Assembly (NCBI GenBank): GCA_021372715.1
Contig: JAJFTX010000070.1
Coordinates: 1-6,545, forward strand
Direction: 5' to 3'
Origin: Methanobacterium sp.
GTDB lineage: Archaea; Methanobacteriota; Methanobacteria; Methanobacteriales; Methanobacteriaceae
DNA length: 6,545 bases
Under the pieces are notes generated by a model that had not been told where the DNA came from, searched no databases, and saw only the letters and a program-made list of their open reading frames with translations. The first letter of the stretch is position 1; every line of letters starts with the position of its first letter. Below, piece by piece: positions 1 through 6,545 of this stretch. The position numbers and the translations under genes are program-made.

Positions 1-1
1 T

Positions 2-55
2 GAGATATTGAAAAGGTTTAAAATGGTGGGTGGTGTTGAATTAGTAAATAAATGA
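2..55 (+). CDS. C-terminal end of an unidentified gene cut by the window edge
   Basis: Only this + strand frame is open from the left edge; the other two meet a stop within the first nine bases. It reads EILKRFKMVGGVELVNK and ends at TGA (53-55), 19 bases before the stop of the convergent metallopeptidase gene. A convergent pair with a short AT-rich gap is a normal layout, and the mixed charged/hydrophobic composition looks like a real C-terminus. Seventeen codons are too few to assign a family, and an open frame this short could occur by chance. Confidence 0.4.
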   Translation, partial: EILKRFKMVGGVELVNK

Positions 56-74
56 TTAACCTTTAAGTAATTAA

Positions 75-650
75 TTAGTTAATTTGGATTTGTTCCTTCA
101 CTGCGAGCCAATAAATTAATAATTCATCTTCTTTTTCTTTATAATCCGGAAATTCTGTAGATATTATATGCCAGAATCGTTTATTATGATTCATTTCCAG
201 TAGATGGGCAGTTTCATGAAAAACGATGTATTCTATGAGTGTTTGAGGTAAATATTTTAAGTATATATTGAAGTTTAAATTTCCAGCACTATTACAACTA
301 CCCCAACGGGATTTCATCCGGCGATATTTAATTTTTCCTTTTTTTACATTCAAATTTAAAGAAATTTCTTTAACCACTGAACATATTAATTCCTTCAATT
401 CCTCATCAGAGCGGTTTAAATTCAGTTTAATTTTTTTGGATCTTTTTTCAGATTCCCTTATGTGGGATATTTTCTTATATACCCAGTTTTGATGTTTTTT
501 TATTAGTTCCCGGGCATTATCCTGACCTTCTGGTAATATAACATATAGAATATCGGTTTTAATTTCTAATCGTGGATATTTTACCCGACGGTGCATGATT
601 TTATATTCTATGGTGATGTCATTGATTTTAAGGGTATTTTCTTGGTTCAT
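75..650 (-). CDS. YgjP/SprT-like zinc metallopeptidase (DUF45 / M48-like family)
   Basis: Predicted soluble zinc-dependent metallopeptidase of the YgjP/DUF45 type, 191 residues, somewhat shorter than the roughly 230 common in this family. The family hallmarks are visible: a basic RMKSRWGSC block (residues 111-119), then HETAHLLEMNHNKRFW (145-160). The latter contains the HExxH zinc/catalytic motif (H145, E146, H149) and the third conserved histidine (H155). The N-terminal 80 residues form the beta-rich/helical part seen in relatives, with no signal peptide or membrane helix, so it should be cytoplasmic. The substrate is unknown; some bacterial members are associated with restriction loci, but nothing like that is visible here. 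The start at 650 has only a poor Shine-Dalgarno match. A TATA-like stretch centred near 671 lies so close that the message could be nearly leaderless. The gene is divergent from iorA and convergent with the gene at the left edge. Family call is secure; physiological role is not. Confidence 0.88.
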   Translation of the reverse strand: MNQENTLKINDITIEYKIMHRRVKYPRLEIKTDILYVILPEGQDNARELIKKHQNWVYKKISHIRESEKRSKKIKLNLNRSDEELKELICSVVKEISLNLNVKKGKIKYRRMKSRWGSCNSAGNLNFNIYLKYLPQTLIEYIVFHETAHLLEMNHNKRFWHIISTEFPDYKEKEDELLIYWLAVKEQIQIN

Positions 651-890
651 CTTGGCTCTATGATTTTTTATAAAAAAAAGTTAAAGTAAACATATGAATA
701 TTATTAGATTATACTCTAGTAAATCTCTCATAAAAAAGTAATTTTATTGTGAAGTAAAATCAAGATATATAATCCAGAAAATCCATATATTTTCATACAT
801 ACATTCTAAATTCTTATTTCAAACTAGAAGATGGGATATTAAATAGATCAGAAACAAAACAGCTGAAATAAATATTATAAGGAGATATAA
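651..890 (+). promoter_or_regulatory. Divergent intergenic region; promoter and RBS of iorAB
   Basis: This very AT-rich 240-base spacer holds no credible gene. For iorA there are two TATA-like candidates. TATATAAT at 766-773 would give a start near 792-796 and a leader of about 95 bases. TATTAAAT at 837-844 would give a start near 863-867 and a leader of about 25 bases. A 6-base inverted repeat (ATTTTA 741-746 / TAAAAT 755-760) and a direct repeat AAGTAA (736-741, 752-757) lie just upstream of the first box and could be regulator sites, though such short AT-rich matches occur often by chance. A clear ribosome binding site, AAGGAGAT at 879-886, lies 4-6 bases before the ATG at 891 and fixes that start. 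No riboswitch or T-box-like structure was recognised. Confidence 0.5.
664..676 (-). promoter_or_regulatory. Candidate TATA box of the metallopeptidase gene
   Basis: On the minus strand this stretch reads TTTTTATAAAAAA, an archaeal TATA-like element. Its centre lies about 20 bases upstream of the ATG at 650. Archaeal transcription starts about 25 bases downstream of the TATA centre, so the transcript would begin at or just inside the start codon. Either the mRNA is leaderless or the true box is farther upstream; AT-rich sequence in 690-720 gives alternatives. Confidence 0.3.
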
Positions 891-2747
<1,857 letters not shown>

Positions 2748-2766
2748 TCTATTAGGAGAAATAAAG

Positions 2767-3360
2767 ATGAAATCATACAACATTTATATTTCTGGTGTAG
2801 GGGGGCAGGGTATCATAAAAACTTCCATAGTGATGGGGGAAGCTGCCATGAAAATGGGAAAACCAGTTGTAATGAGTGAAATACACGGAATGGCTCAAAG
2901 AGGTGGTGTTGTATCCACTGAACTTAAGATAGGTCCCGCCAGAAGTCCTATTATTCCTGAAGGAGAGGCAGACCTTCTTCTGGCTTTTGAACCTTTGGAG
3001 GCTCTAAGGGCTATTAAAATAATTGATAATAGTGGCTATGTGATTACCAATACTTCTCCTATCTTCCCTTTTAACATTAGTTCCAGCAAATATCCTTATC
3101 CTGATATTAATATTATATTGGAGGAGCTTGCTTCTCGATCAGATCTATTTGCACTCGATGCTTGGGGGATTGCAAAAAAGGCAGGACATATTTTATCCTT
3201 GAATATGGTGATGTTAGGTGCTGCTGCGGCTGTTCCAACATTTCCCATTGATAAAAAATTATTATTAGAGTCCATGAAGGAAAATCTACCACCTAAATCT
3301 TTAAGTGTTAATTTAAAGGCCTTCGAGGAAGGATATCAGTGTGTAATTGGGGGAAAATAA
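2767..3360 (+). CDS. iorB: Indolepyruvate:ferredoxin oxidoreductase, beta subunit
   Basis: Second subunit of IorAB, belonging to the gamma-domain family of 2-oxoacid:ferredoxin oxidoreductases. At 197 residues it has the usual length. The Rossmann-like N-terminus carries GVGGQGI (10-16), and the family's signature EIHGMAQRGG (38-47) follows, with the loop FEPLEALRA at 74-82. It has no cysteine clusters, as expected, because the iron-sulfur centres and TPP site sit in IorA; this domain contributes to CoA binding and the subunit interface in the enzyme superfamily. The start ATG has an AGGAG ribosome binding site at 2754-2758, 8 bases upstream, and the gap to iorA is 19 bases, so the two genes form one operon. 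Whether transcription continues into the regulator gene 95 bases downstream is uncertain: no strong poly-T terminator is seen there. Confidence 0.96.
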   Translation: MKSYNIYISGVGGQGIIKTSIVMGEAAMKMGKPVVMSEIHGMAQRGGVVSTELKIGPARSPIIPEGEADLLLAFEPLEALRAIKIIDNSGYVITNTSPIFPFNISSSKYPYPDINIILEELASRSDLFALDAWGIAKKAGHILSLNMVMLGAAAAVPTFPIDKKLLLESMKENLPPKSLSVNLKAFEEGYQCVIGGK

Positions 3361-3455
3361 TTTATAAAATCAATAATTAATTATACATATAGAATTAATG
3401 GTGATTGAAAATATTCTTGGATTTCTATAAAAAGAAATAGAAATGGAGATTTTAA
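3361..3455 (+). promoter_or_regulatory. Intergenic region with candidate promoter of the winged-helix regulator gene
   Basis: The 95-base AT-rich gap contains a perfect 12-base palindrome, ATAATTAATTAT (3373-3384). A TATA-like ATTATACATATA overlaps its right side (3380-3391) and would start transcription near 3410-3413. A palindrome overlapping the box is a plausible place for autoregulation by the encoded regulator, but in sequence this AT-rich it may be chance. The ribosome binding site GGAGAT (3445-3450) lies 5-7 bases before the ATG at 3456. A second TATA-like TTCTATAAAA (3423-3432) lies too close to keep that RBS in the mRNA. Confidence 0.35.
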
Positions 3456-3740
3456 ATGAAAAAACTTTTATGGTGGCTGATCGCAGGCTCATCTGGAGGG
3501 CCAAATCGAGCTAAAATAATTATGGAGCTATATGAGAGACCATATAATGCACATCAGCTAGCAGAAAAGTTAGATTTGAATTATAAAACGGTTAGGCATC
3601 ATTTAAAAGTTTTAAAAGAAAATGATGTGATTACATCTAGTGGTAAACAAAAATATGGAGAATTATATTTTCTCTCTGAAAAAATGTTGCTGAATTATGA
3701 TACATTCCACGATATATGGGATGAATTAAGGAAACAATAA
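3456..3740 (+). CDS. Small ArsR-like winged-helix DNA-binding regulator
   Basis: Predicted transcription factor of 94 residues consisting almost entirely of one winged helix-turn-helix. The helix-turn-helix spans about 32-59 (NAHQLAEKLDLNYKTVRHHL is 31-50), with the recognition helix in NYKTVRHHLKVL and the wing in the SGKQKYGELYFL segment (62-73). The C-terminal helix (about 75-93) is acidic/aromatic and could dimerise. The N-terminus is distinctive: a hydrophobic LLWWLIAG (4-11) and then SSGGPNRAKII (12-22). Similar WWLIAG...GGPNR starts recur, to my recollection, in small archaeal regulators of this kind. There are no metal-binding cysteines, so it is not a classical ArsR metal sensor, and there is no ligand-binding domain. 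The membrane-protein gene follows 21 bases later, almost certainly in the same operon; the ABC transporter downstream is the natural target. Fold is secure; ligand and targets unknown. Confidence 0.88.
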   Translation: MKKLLWWLIAGSSGGPNRAKIIMELYERPYNAHQLAEKLDLNYKTVRHHLKVLKENDVITSSGKQKYGELYFLSEKMLLNYDTFHDIWDELRKQ

Positions 3741-3761
3741 AAGGAAAAAGAGGTAATAAAA

Positions 3762-4094
3762 ATGGTGGGATTAGATTTTGGGCAGATATTAATAACCTAT
3801 ATTGCTTTATCTGTGGGTATTATTAATGTCTGTTTGATGATGGGACTAATTTATTATTATGGTAGAACGTATCAGGAAGTTAAATCTAGTTTTACTATAG
3901 GTCTGATATACTTCGCATCACTGATTCTCATCCAAAATGTATTCACCACCCTGTTCTTGGCTATTCAGTTAATTTTCCCACCAGCATATATTTCATCCAT
4001 TTCAGAAGTCCATGAACCTATCAAACCTCTATTCTTCATTAATCTCATCCAGTTAATTGCTCTTATAATCCTCTTCAGAATTACCCGGAATTAA
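3762..4094 (+). CDS. Small three-helix integral membrane protein of unknown function
   Basis: A 110-residue protein that I cannot assign firmly to a named family. It has three predicted membrane segments at about residues 8-33, 44-72 and 87-106. Between the first two is a short polar loop, YYYGRTYQEVKSS (31-43), rich in charged and tyrosine residues, and the protein ends in RITRN. There is no signal peptide, catalytic motif or metal site. The loop plus the following FxxGLIYF resembles small membrane proteins encoded beside winged-helix regulators in other archaea (DUF7521-like in haloarchaea), but that is from memory. AGAGGT (3749-3754), 7 bases before the ATG, serves as RBS. The regulator stop is only 21 bases upstream, so the two are probably cotranscribed. 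A role as a membrane sensor or partner for the regulator, or as an accessory part of the downstream transporter, is inference from position only. Confidence 0.78.
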   Translation: MVGLDFGQILITYIALSVGIINVCLMMGLIYYYGRTYQEVKSSFTIGLIYFASLILIQNVFTTLFLAIQLIFPPAYISSISEVHEPIKPLFFINLIQLIALIILFRITRN

Positions 4095-4122
4095 GGAATG
4101 CGTTGATCAAACTGAAAAATAC

Positions 4123-4142
4123 AGATTATTTTTAAATAATCT
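4123..4142. repeat. Perfect 8-base inverted repeat upstream of the ABC operon
   Basis: AGATTATT (4123-4130) and AATAATCT (4135-4142) are exact reverse complements separated by TTTA. The repeat lies 28 bases after the membrane-protein stop and 9 bases before the TATATAAA box at 4152. As RNA it would be a weak AT hairpin containing a T5 run, so it may help terminate the upstream transcript. As DNA it is a symmetric site well placed, just upstream of a promoter, to bind a dimeric winged-helix regulator. The sequence does not decide between these roles. Confidence 0.4.
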
Positions 4143-4151
4143 TATGATTCC

Positions 4152-4226
4152 TATATAAATTCTTTTTAAAATTTAGGAAGATTTATGCATAAACTATTTA
4201 AATGAAATTGAATTTTAAATTAGTTA
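4152..4226 (+). promoter_or_regulatory. Candidate promoters of the ABC transporter operon, likely leaderless
   Basis: There are two archaeal TATA-like boxes: TATATAAA at 4152-4159 (predicted start near 4180) and TATTTAAAT at 4195-4203 (predicted start near 4224-4226, immediately before the permease ATG at 4227). No Shine-Dalgarno sequence precedes that ATG, which fits leaderless transcription from the second box. The first box would give a leader of about 47 bases containing AGGAAG (4175-4180), too far from 4227 to serve it. Prediction is by eye from spacing only. Confidence 0.4.
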
Positions 4227-5381
4227 ATGTCATTTTTAATGTTGATGGTTAAAAATCCATTCAGAAATAAAACAAGGGCGATATTAGCTATTATTGGCAT
4301 TGCCATAGGAATTGCCACCATCGTTGCCTTAGGAATGGTCACAGGAGGTCTTCAGAACTCCACACAAAGCTCTTTAAAAGCAGGCAGTGCTGAGATATCC
4401 GTTACTAAAATTGGTTCCGGCAGCTTCGGTTCAAGTGGAGGAACTCTAGATGAAAGTTTGGTGAATGATTTAAAAAATATCAGCGGTGTAAAGGATGCTG
4501 CGGGTATTTTGCGAGTTAATGCCAATATCAGCACTACTTCTGGAAGTTCTGGTTCGTTTGGACCTATGGGGGGCTTATATCTTAGTGGTATCAGCAGAAA
4601 CGAATTGAATATGGTGGGTATTGATAGTATAAATGGTAGTTTTTATGCAGAAGGTGATTCAAAGGAGATAATTCTGGGTAAAACCGCTGCAGGAAATCTT
4701 AATAAAACAGTGGGAAGTACCATCAACATCTATGGAACTGATTTTAAAGTAACTGGGATCTTCGAGACTGGTAATTTTATACAAGATGGTGGTGCCTATG
4801 TTTCCCTATCCACACTCCAGAATCTGACCAGTAACAACAATAAAGTAAGCTCTATAGCAGTGAAAGTAAATCCAGAAGCCAACTCATCTCAGGTTAGCCA
4901 GTCTATTCAAAATGCTTATCCCAATGATCTTTCAGCCACCACAGCTGCAGATCAGGCTAATAGGATCAATCAGAGTCTTGGTGCTATTGACACAGCTTCA
5001 TGGGCCATATCACTCCTGGCCATAATTATTGGTGGTGTTGGTGTTATTAATACCATGGTCATGTCTGTCTATGAAAGGACCAGAGAAATCGGTGTCTTAA
5101 AAGCTGTGGGATGGAAAAATAAGAGAATATTAGGGATGATACTTGGAGAATCCGTTGTATTGACTTTAGTAGCTGCAGTGGTGGGTATAATAATGGGTAT
5201 AATAGCAGTTGAAATCATATTGAATTTCATGCCTACATCAGGTTCTTTTTCACCGGTACTTACAATTGACACTTTATTGAAAGCTTTCGCAGTTGCTTTC
5301 CTGGTGGGAATATTAGGCGGATTATATCCTGCATATCGAGCATCAAAACTTGCTCCAACAGAGGCGTTGCGTTATGAGTGA
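4227..5381 (+). CDS. MacB/FtsX-type ABC transporter permease
   Basis: Membrane subunit of a MacB/LolCE-type ABC system, 384 residues, near the family norm of about 390-400. The layout is classical. A cytoplasmic N-terminus with KNPFRNKTRA (9-18) leads into TM1 (about 18-38). A large extracytoplasmic MacB_PCD domain covers about 40-255. The FtsX domain has three helices (about 258-280, 303-333, 350-370). After TM2 comes the coupling segment YERTREIGVLKAVGWKNKRI (282-301), and the protein ends in the family-typical YPAYRASKLAPTEALRYE (367-384). Unusual are two Gly/Ser-rich loops, GSGSFGSSGGT (63-73) and STTSGSSGSFGPMGG (102-116). Such systems usually do mechanotransmission or export of peptides, lipids or drugs rather than channel-type import; the substrate is unknown. 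Met5 (4239) and Met7 (4245) are alternative starts, none with a clear RBS. The stop overlaps the ATPase start by 8 bases, so translation is probably coupled. Confidence 0.94.
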   Translation: MSFLMLMVKNPFRNKTRAILAIIGIAIGIATIVALGMVTGGLQNSTQSSLKAGSAEISVTKIGSGSFGSSGGTLDESLVNDLKNISGVKDAAGILRVNANISTTSGSSGSFGPMGGLYLSGISRNELNMVGIDSINGSFYAEGDSKEIILGKTAAGNLNKTVGSTINIYGTDFKVTGIFETGNFIQDGGAYVSLSTLQNLTSNNNKVSSIAVKVNPEANSSQVSQSIQNAYPNDLSATTAADQANRINQSLGAIDTASWAISLLAIIIGGVGVINTMVMSVYERTREIGVLKAVGWKNKRILGMILGESVVLTLVAAVVGIIMGIIAVEIILNFMPTSGSFSPVLTIDTLLKAFAVAFLVGILGGLYPAYRASKLAPTEALRYE

Positions 5382-6048
5382 AGGAAATATTATTGAAATT
5401 CATAACCTTAAAAAAAATTATGATAAAGGAAGTATTAAGGCCTTAAATGGGATAGATCTGGAAATTAAAAAAGGAGAATTTATTTCCATCATGGGTCCAT
5501 CAGGTTCTGGTAAATCAACACTTCTTAACATGATCGGAGCACTGGACCGGGCTGAGGAAGGATCTATTAAAGTTGCAGACATAGATCTAATGAAAGAAAC
5601 GGATTTAAGCGAATTTCGTTCCCAGGAGATAGGTTTCGTGTTCCAGATGCATAATCTGATACCGAATCTAACTGTTTTGGAGAATGTGGAAATACCCATG
5701 TACGAAAGTAACCTCAACAGTGAGCAAATGCGAGAAAGAGCATTAGAACTCCTGGAAGCTGTAGGACTTAGAGAAAAAGCTGAAACAAATCCCACTAAAC
5801 TCTCAGGTGGTGAGAGACAGAGGGTAGCAATTGCACGTGCCTTGGTGAATCATCCTTCCATAATCCTAGCTGATGAACCAACAGGTGCCTTAGATTCCAA
5901 AACCGGGGATGTTATATTGAAACTTCTCAAGGATCTTCACAGTAAAGAAAAGGTAACTCTGGTTATGGTAACCCATGAACCCTACGTAGCTAAAATGGCA
6001 GATCGTATTTTAAACGTGCTGGATGGTAAAATAAAAAGCTCAAGTTAA
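5374..6048 (+). CDS. MacB/LolD-type ABC transporter ATP-binding protein
   Basis: Cytoplasmic ATPase partner of the preceding permease, 224 residues, typical for the LolD/MacB/FtsE-like group. All nucleotide-binding motifs are intact: Walker A GPSGSGKST (41-49), Q-loop Q91 in GFVFQMHNLIPNLTVLENVE, signature LSGGERQR (143-150), Walker B IILADEP (163-169) with catalytic E168, D-loop GALD (171-174) and switch H201 in VTHEPYVA. The Q-loop context and length identify the lipoprotein/macrolide-exporter-like subfamily rather than a sugar or metal importer. I chose the ATG at 5374: it begins MSEGNIIEIHNLKK, just before the first beta strand, and has GAGG (5361-5364) 9 bases upstream. The frame is open upstream to a TTG at 5350, which would add eight atypical residues. 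It overlaps the permease by 8 bases. No MacA-like adaptor gene is present nearby, and the usual bacterial TolC partner would not be expected in an archaeon. Confidence 0.96.
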   Translation: MSEGNIIEIHNLKKNYDKGSIKALNGIDLEIKKGEFISIMGPSGSGKSTLLNMIGALDRAEEGSIKVADIDLMKETDLSEFRSQEIGFVFQMHNLIPNLTVLENVEIPMYESNLNSEQMRERALELLEAVGLREKAETNPTKLSGGERQRVAIARALVNHPSIILADEPTGALDSKTGDVILKLLKDLHSKEKVTLVMVTHEPYVAKMADRILNVLDGKIKSSS

Positions 6049-6053
6049 TAGAT

Positions 6054-6076
6054 TATAACTGATCCCAGTTATATTT
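6054..6076 (+). terminator. Candidate terminator hairpin after the ABC operon
   Basis: TATAACTG (6054-6061) and CAGTTATA (6066-6073) form a perfect 8-base stem with a 4-base ATCC loop, 5 bases after the ATPase stop, followed by only a short T run. Position between convergent genes supports a terminator role. The stem has just two G-C pairs and the T tract is short, so this is a weak example; archaeal termination depends mostly on T tracts. Confidence 0.4.
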
Positions 6077-6088
6077 ACTGATTCTTTG

Positions 6089-6122
6089 AAAAAACTCATT
6101 AAAAAATAGAGTAAAAATAAAA
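6089..6122 (-). terminator. Poly-T termination tract of the ACT-domain gene
   Basis: On the minus strand this stretch, starting 13 bases after the stop of the ACT gene, contains successive T runs: complements of A runs at 6113-6117, 6101-6106 and 6089-6094. Repeated oligo-T tracts are the typical archaeal intrinsic termination signal, and the location between convergent genes fits. Confidence 0.45.
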
Positions 6123-6135
6123 TTAAATCTTATTA

Positions 6136-6545
6136 TTACCAATCATAGACTTCTTCAGGAGGGATTAGTTTAGCCCCGCTATTTTTCAGGGCGTTTATTC
6201 CTCCGTTTATGTCCTCAGGATGTAATAGTACAATGGCTTTTTCTTCTTTCTCATCCACGAAAGCGTATAGATAATCCAGATTGATACTGGATTCATCCAA
6301 AATTTCTAGGACATAATTTAAACCGCCGGGTTTATCAGACATCTCCACAGCAATTACATCGCCAATTTTAACCAGAAAATTATTTTCTTCTAACAATTCT
6401 TTTGCTCTCTCTGGTACTGGAACTATCAATCTTAATATGCCGAAATCTGAAATATCAGCGATGGACATGGCCCTAATATTAATATCATTATGGGCTAGCA
6501 CATCCAAGGCTTTCTTCATCCTGCCCTTTTTATTCTCCAGAAATA
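6136..6545 (-). CDS. Tandem ACT-domain protein, N-terminus beyond the right edge
   Basis: The frame runs off the window, so the gene is 5'-truncated by the edge; 135 residues are visible. The codons above the internal ATG at 6519 read FLENKKGR and continue the family's N-terminal strand-loop, so that ATG is not the real start and only about 8-10 residues should be missing. Two ACT domains follow each other: residues about 1-60, with ALDVLAHNDINIRAMSIAD (12-30) and FGILRLIV (34-41); and about 63-128, with the ligand-loop motif DKPGGL (70-75), INLDYLYAFV (87-96) and KAIVLL (102-107). ACT domains bind small effectors, mostly amino acids, so a sensor or regulatory role in amino acid metabolism is likely; there is no catalytic domain. 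In methanogens such proteins often neighbour phenylacetate-CoA ligase genes and IorAB, which fits iorAB in this window. It converges on the ABC operon. Confidence 0.9.
   Translation of the reverse strand, partial: FLENKKGRMKKALDVLAHNDINIRAMSIADISDFGILRLIVPVPERAKELLEENNFLVKIGDVIAVEMSDKPGGLNYVLEILDESSINLDYLYAFVDEKEEKAIVLLHPEDINGGINALKNSGAKLIPPEEVYDW

Noticed and set aside
268..492. 74-codon + strand frame opposite the metallopeptidase gene
   Set aside because: It is Phe-rich with no domain and fully covered by a gene with clear HExxH and RWGSC motifs.
75..650. Metallopeptidase as part of a restriction or defence island
   Set aside because: YgjP-like proteins are sometimes linked to type I restriction loci, but no restriction, methylase or other defence gene is visible in the window; the short gene tail at the left edge is uninformative.
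4185..4205. Six-codon upstream ORF (MHKLFK) with AGGAAG before it, in frame with the permease
   Set aside because: It is only four bases after the putative RBS, ends in TGA, and would be excluded from a transcript starting near 4225. Most likely chance in AT-rich sequence.
5350..5373. TTG start at 5350 for the ATPase gene
   Set aside because: It would add LQQRRCV-type residues absent from the family, has no RBS, and deepens the overlap with the permease to 32 bases; the ATG at 5374 has GAGG upstream and gives the normal N-terminus.
5418..5795. 125-codon minus-strand frame opposite the ATPase gene
   Set aside because: Composition (Ser/Arg/Ile rich) and position opposite Walker A to signature regions mark it as a shadow of the ATPase.
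4227..6048. A MacAB-TolC macrolide exporter
   Set aside because: The family resemblance is only at the permease/ATPase level; no adaptor or outer-membrane partner is present and substrate cannot be inferred, so a drug-export name is not justified.
6517..6519. ATG at 6519 as the start of the ACT gene
   Set aside because: The frame stays open to the window edge and the extra residues FLENKKGR match the first strand and loop of the ACT domain, so the real start lies outside.

Overview
The window looks like chromosomal DNA of a methanogenic archaeon, most likely a Methanobacteriales member (Methanobacterium-like). This rests on low GC content, AT-rich intergenic spaces with archaeal TATA-like boxes, GGAG-type ribosome binding sites, and a methanogen-type indolepyruvate:ferredoxin oxidoreductase beside a tandem-ACT protein. 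The organism call is inference from gene content; no rRNA or other phylogenetic marker is present.

Layout from left to right. (1) The last codons of an unidentified + strand gene (2-55) converge on a minus-strand YgjP/SprT-like zinc metallopeptidase (75-650). (2) A 240-base AT-rich spacer (651-890) separates that gene from the divergent operon iorA (891-2747) and iorB (2767-3360). These encode both subunits of indolepyruvate:ferredoxin oxidoreductase, which interconverts aryl-pyruvates and aryl-acetyl-CoA plus CO2 with ferredoxin. (3) After 95 bases comes a small winged-helix regulator (3456-3740), closely followed by a three-helix membrane protein of unknown function (3762-4094). (4) After a 132-base spacer with an inverted repeat and two TATA-like boxes comes a two-gene MacB/LolCDE-type ABC system: permease (4227-5381) and ATPase (5374-6048), overlapping by 8 bases. 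(5) The ATPase gene converges on a minus-strand tandem-ACT-domain gene (6136-6545) that runs off the right edge.

Two functional themes appear. IorAB and the ACT protein probably both belong to aryl-acid / aromatic amino acid metabolism. In related methanogens this kind of ACT protein is often next to a phenylacetate-CoA ligase (PaaK-like) gene, which I would expect just past the right edge. Between them sits a four-gene group, regulator + small membrane protein + permease + ATPase, that looks like a self-contained membrane-stress or export module.

I found no tRNA, rRNA, CRISPR array, insertion sequence or phage gene. The genes belong to known families. The least understood part is the regulator/membrane-protein pair ahead of the ABC transporter.
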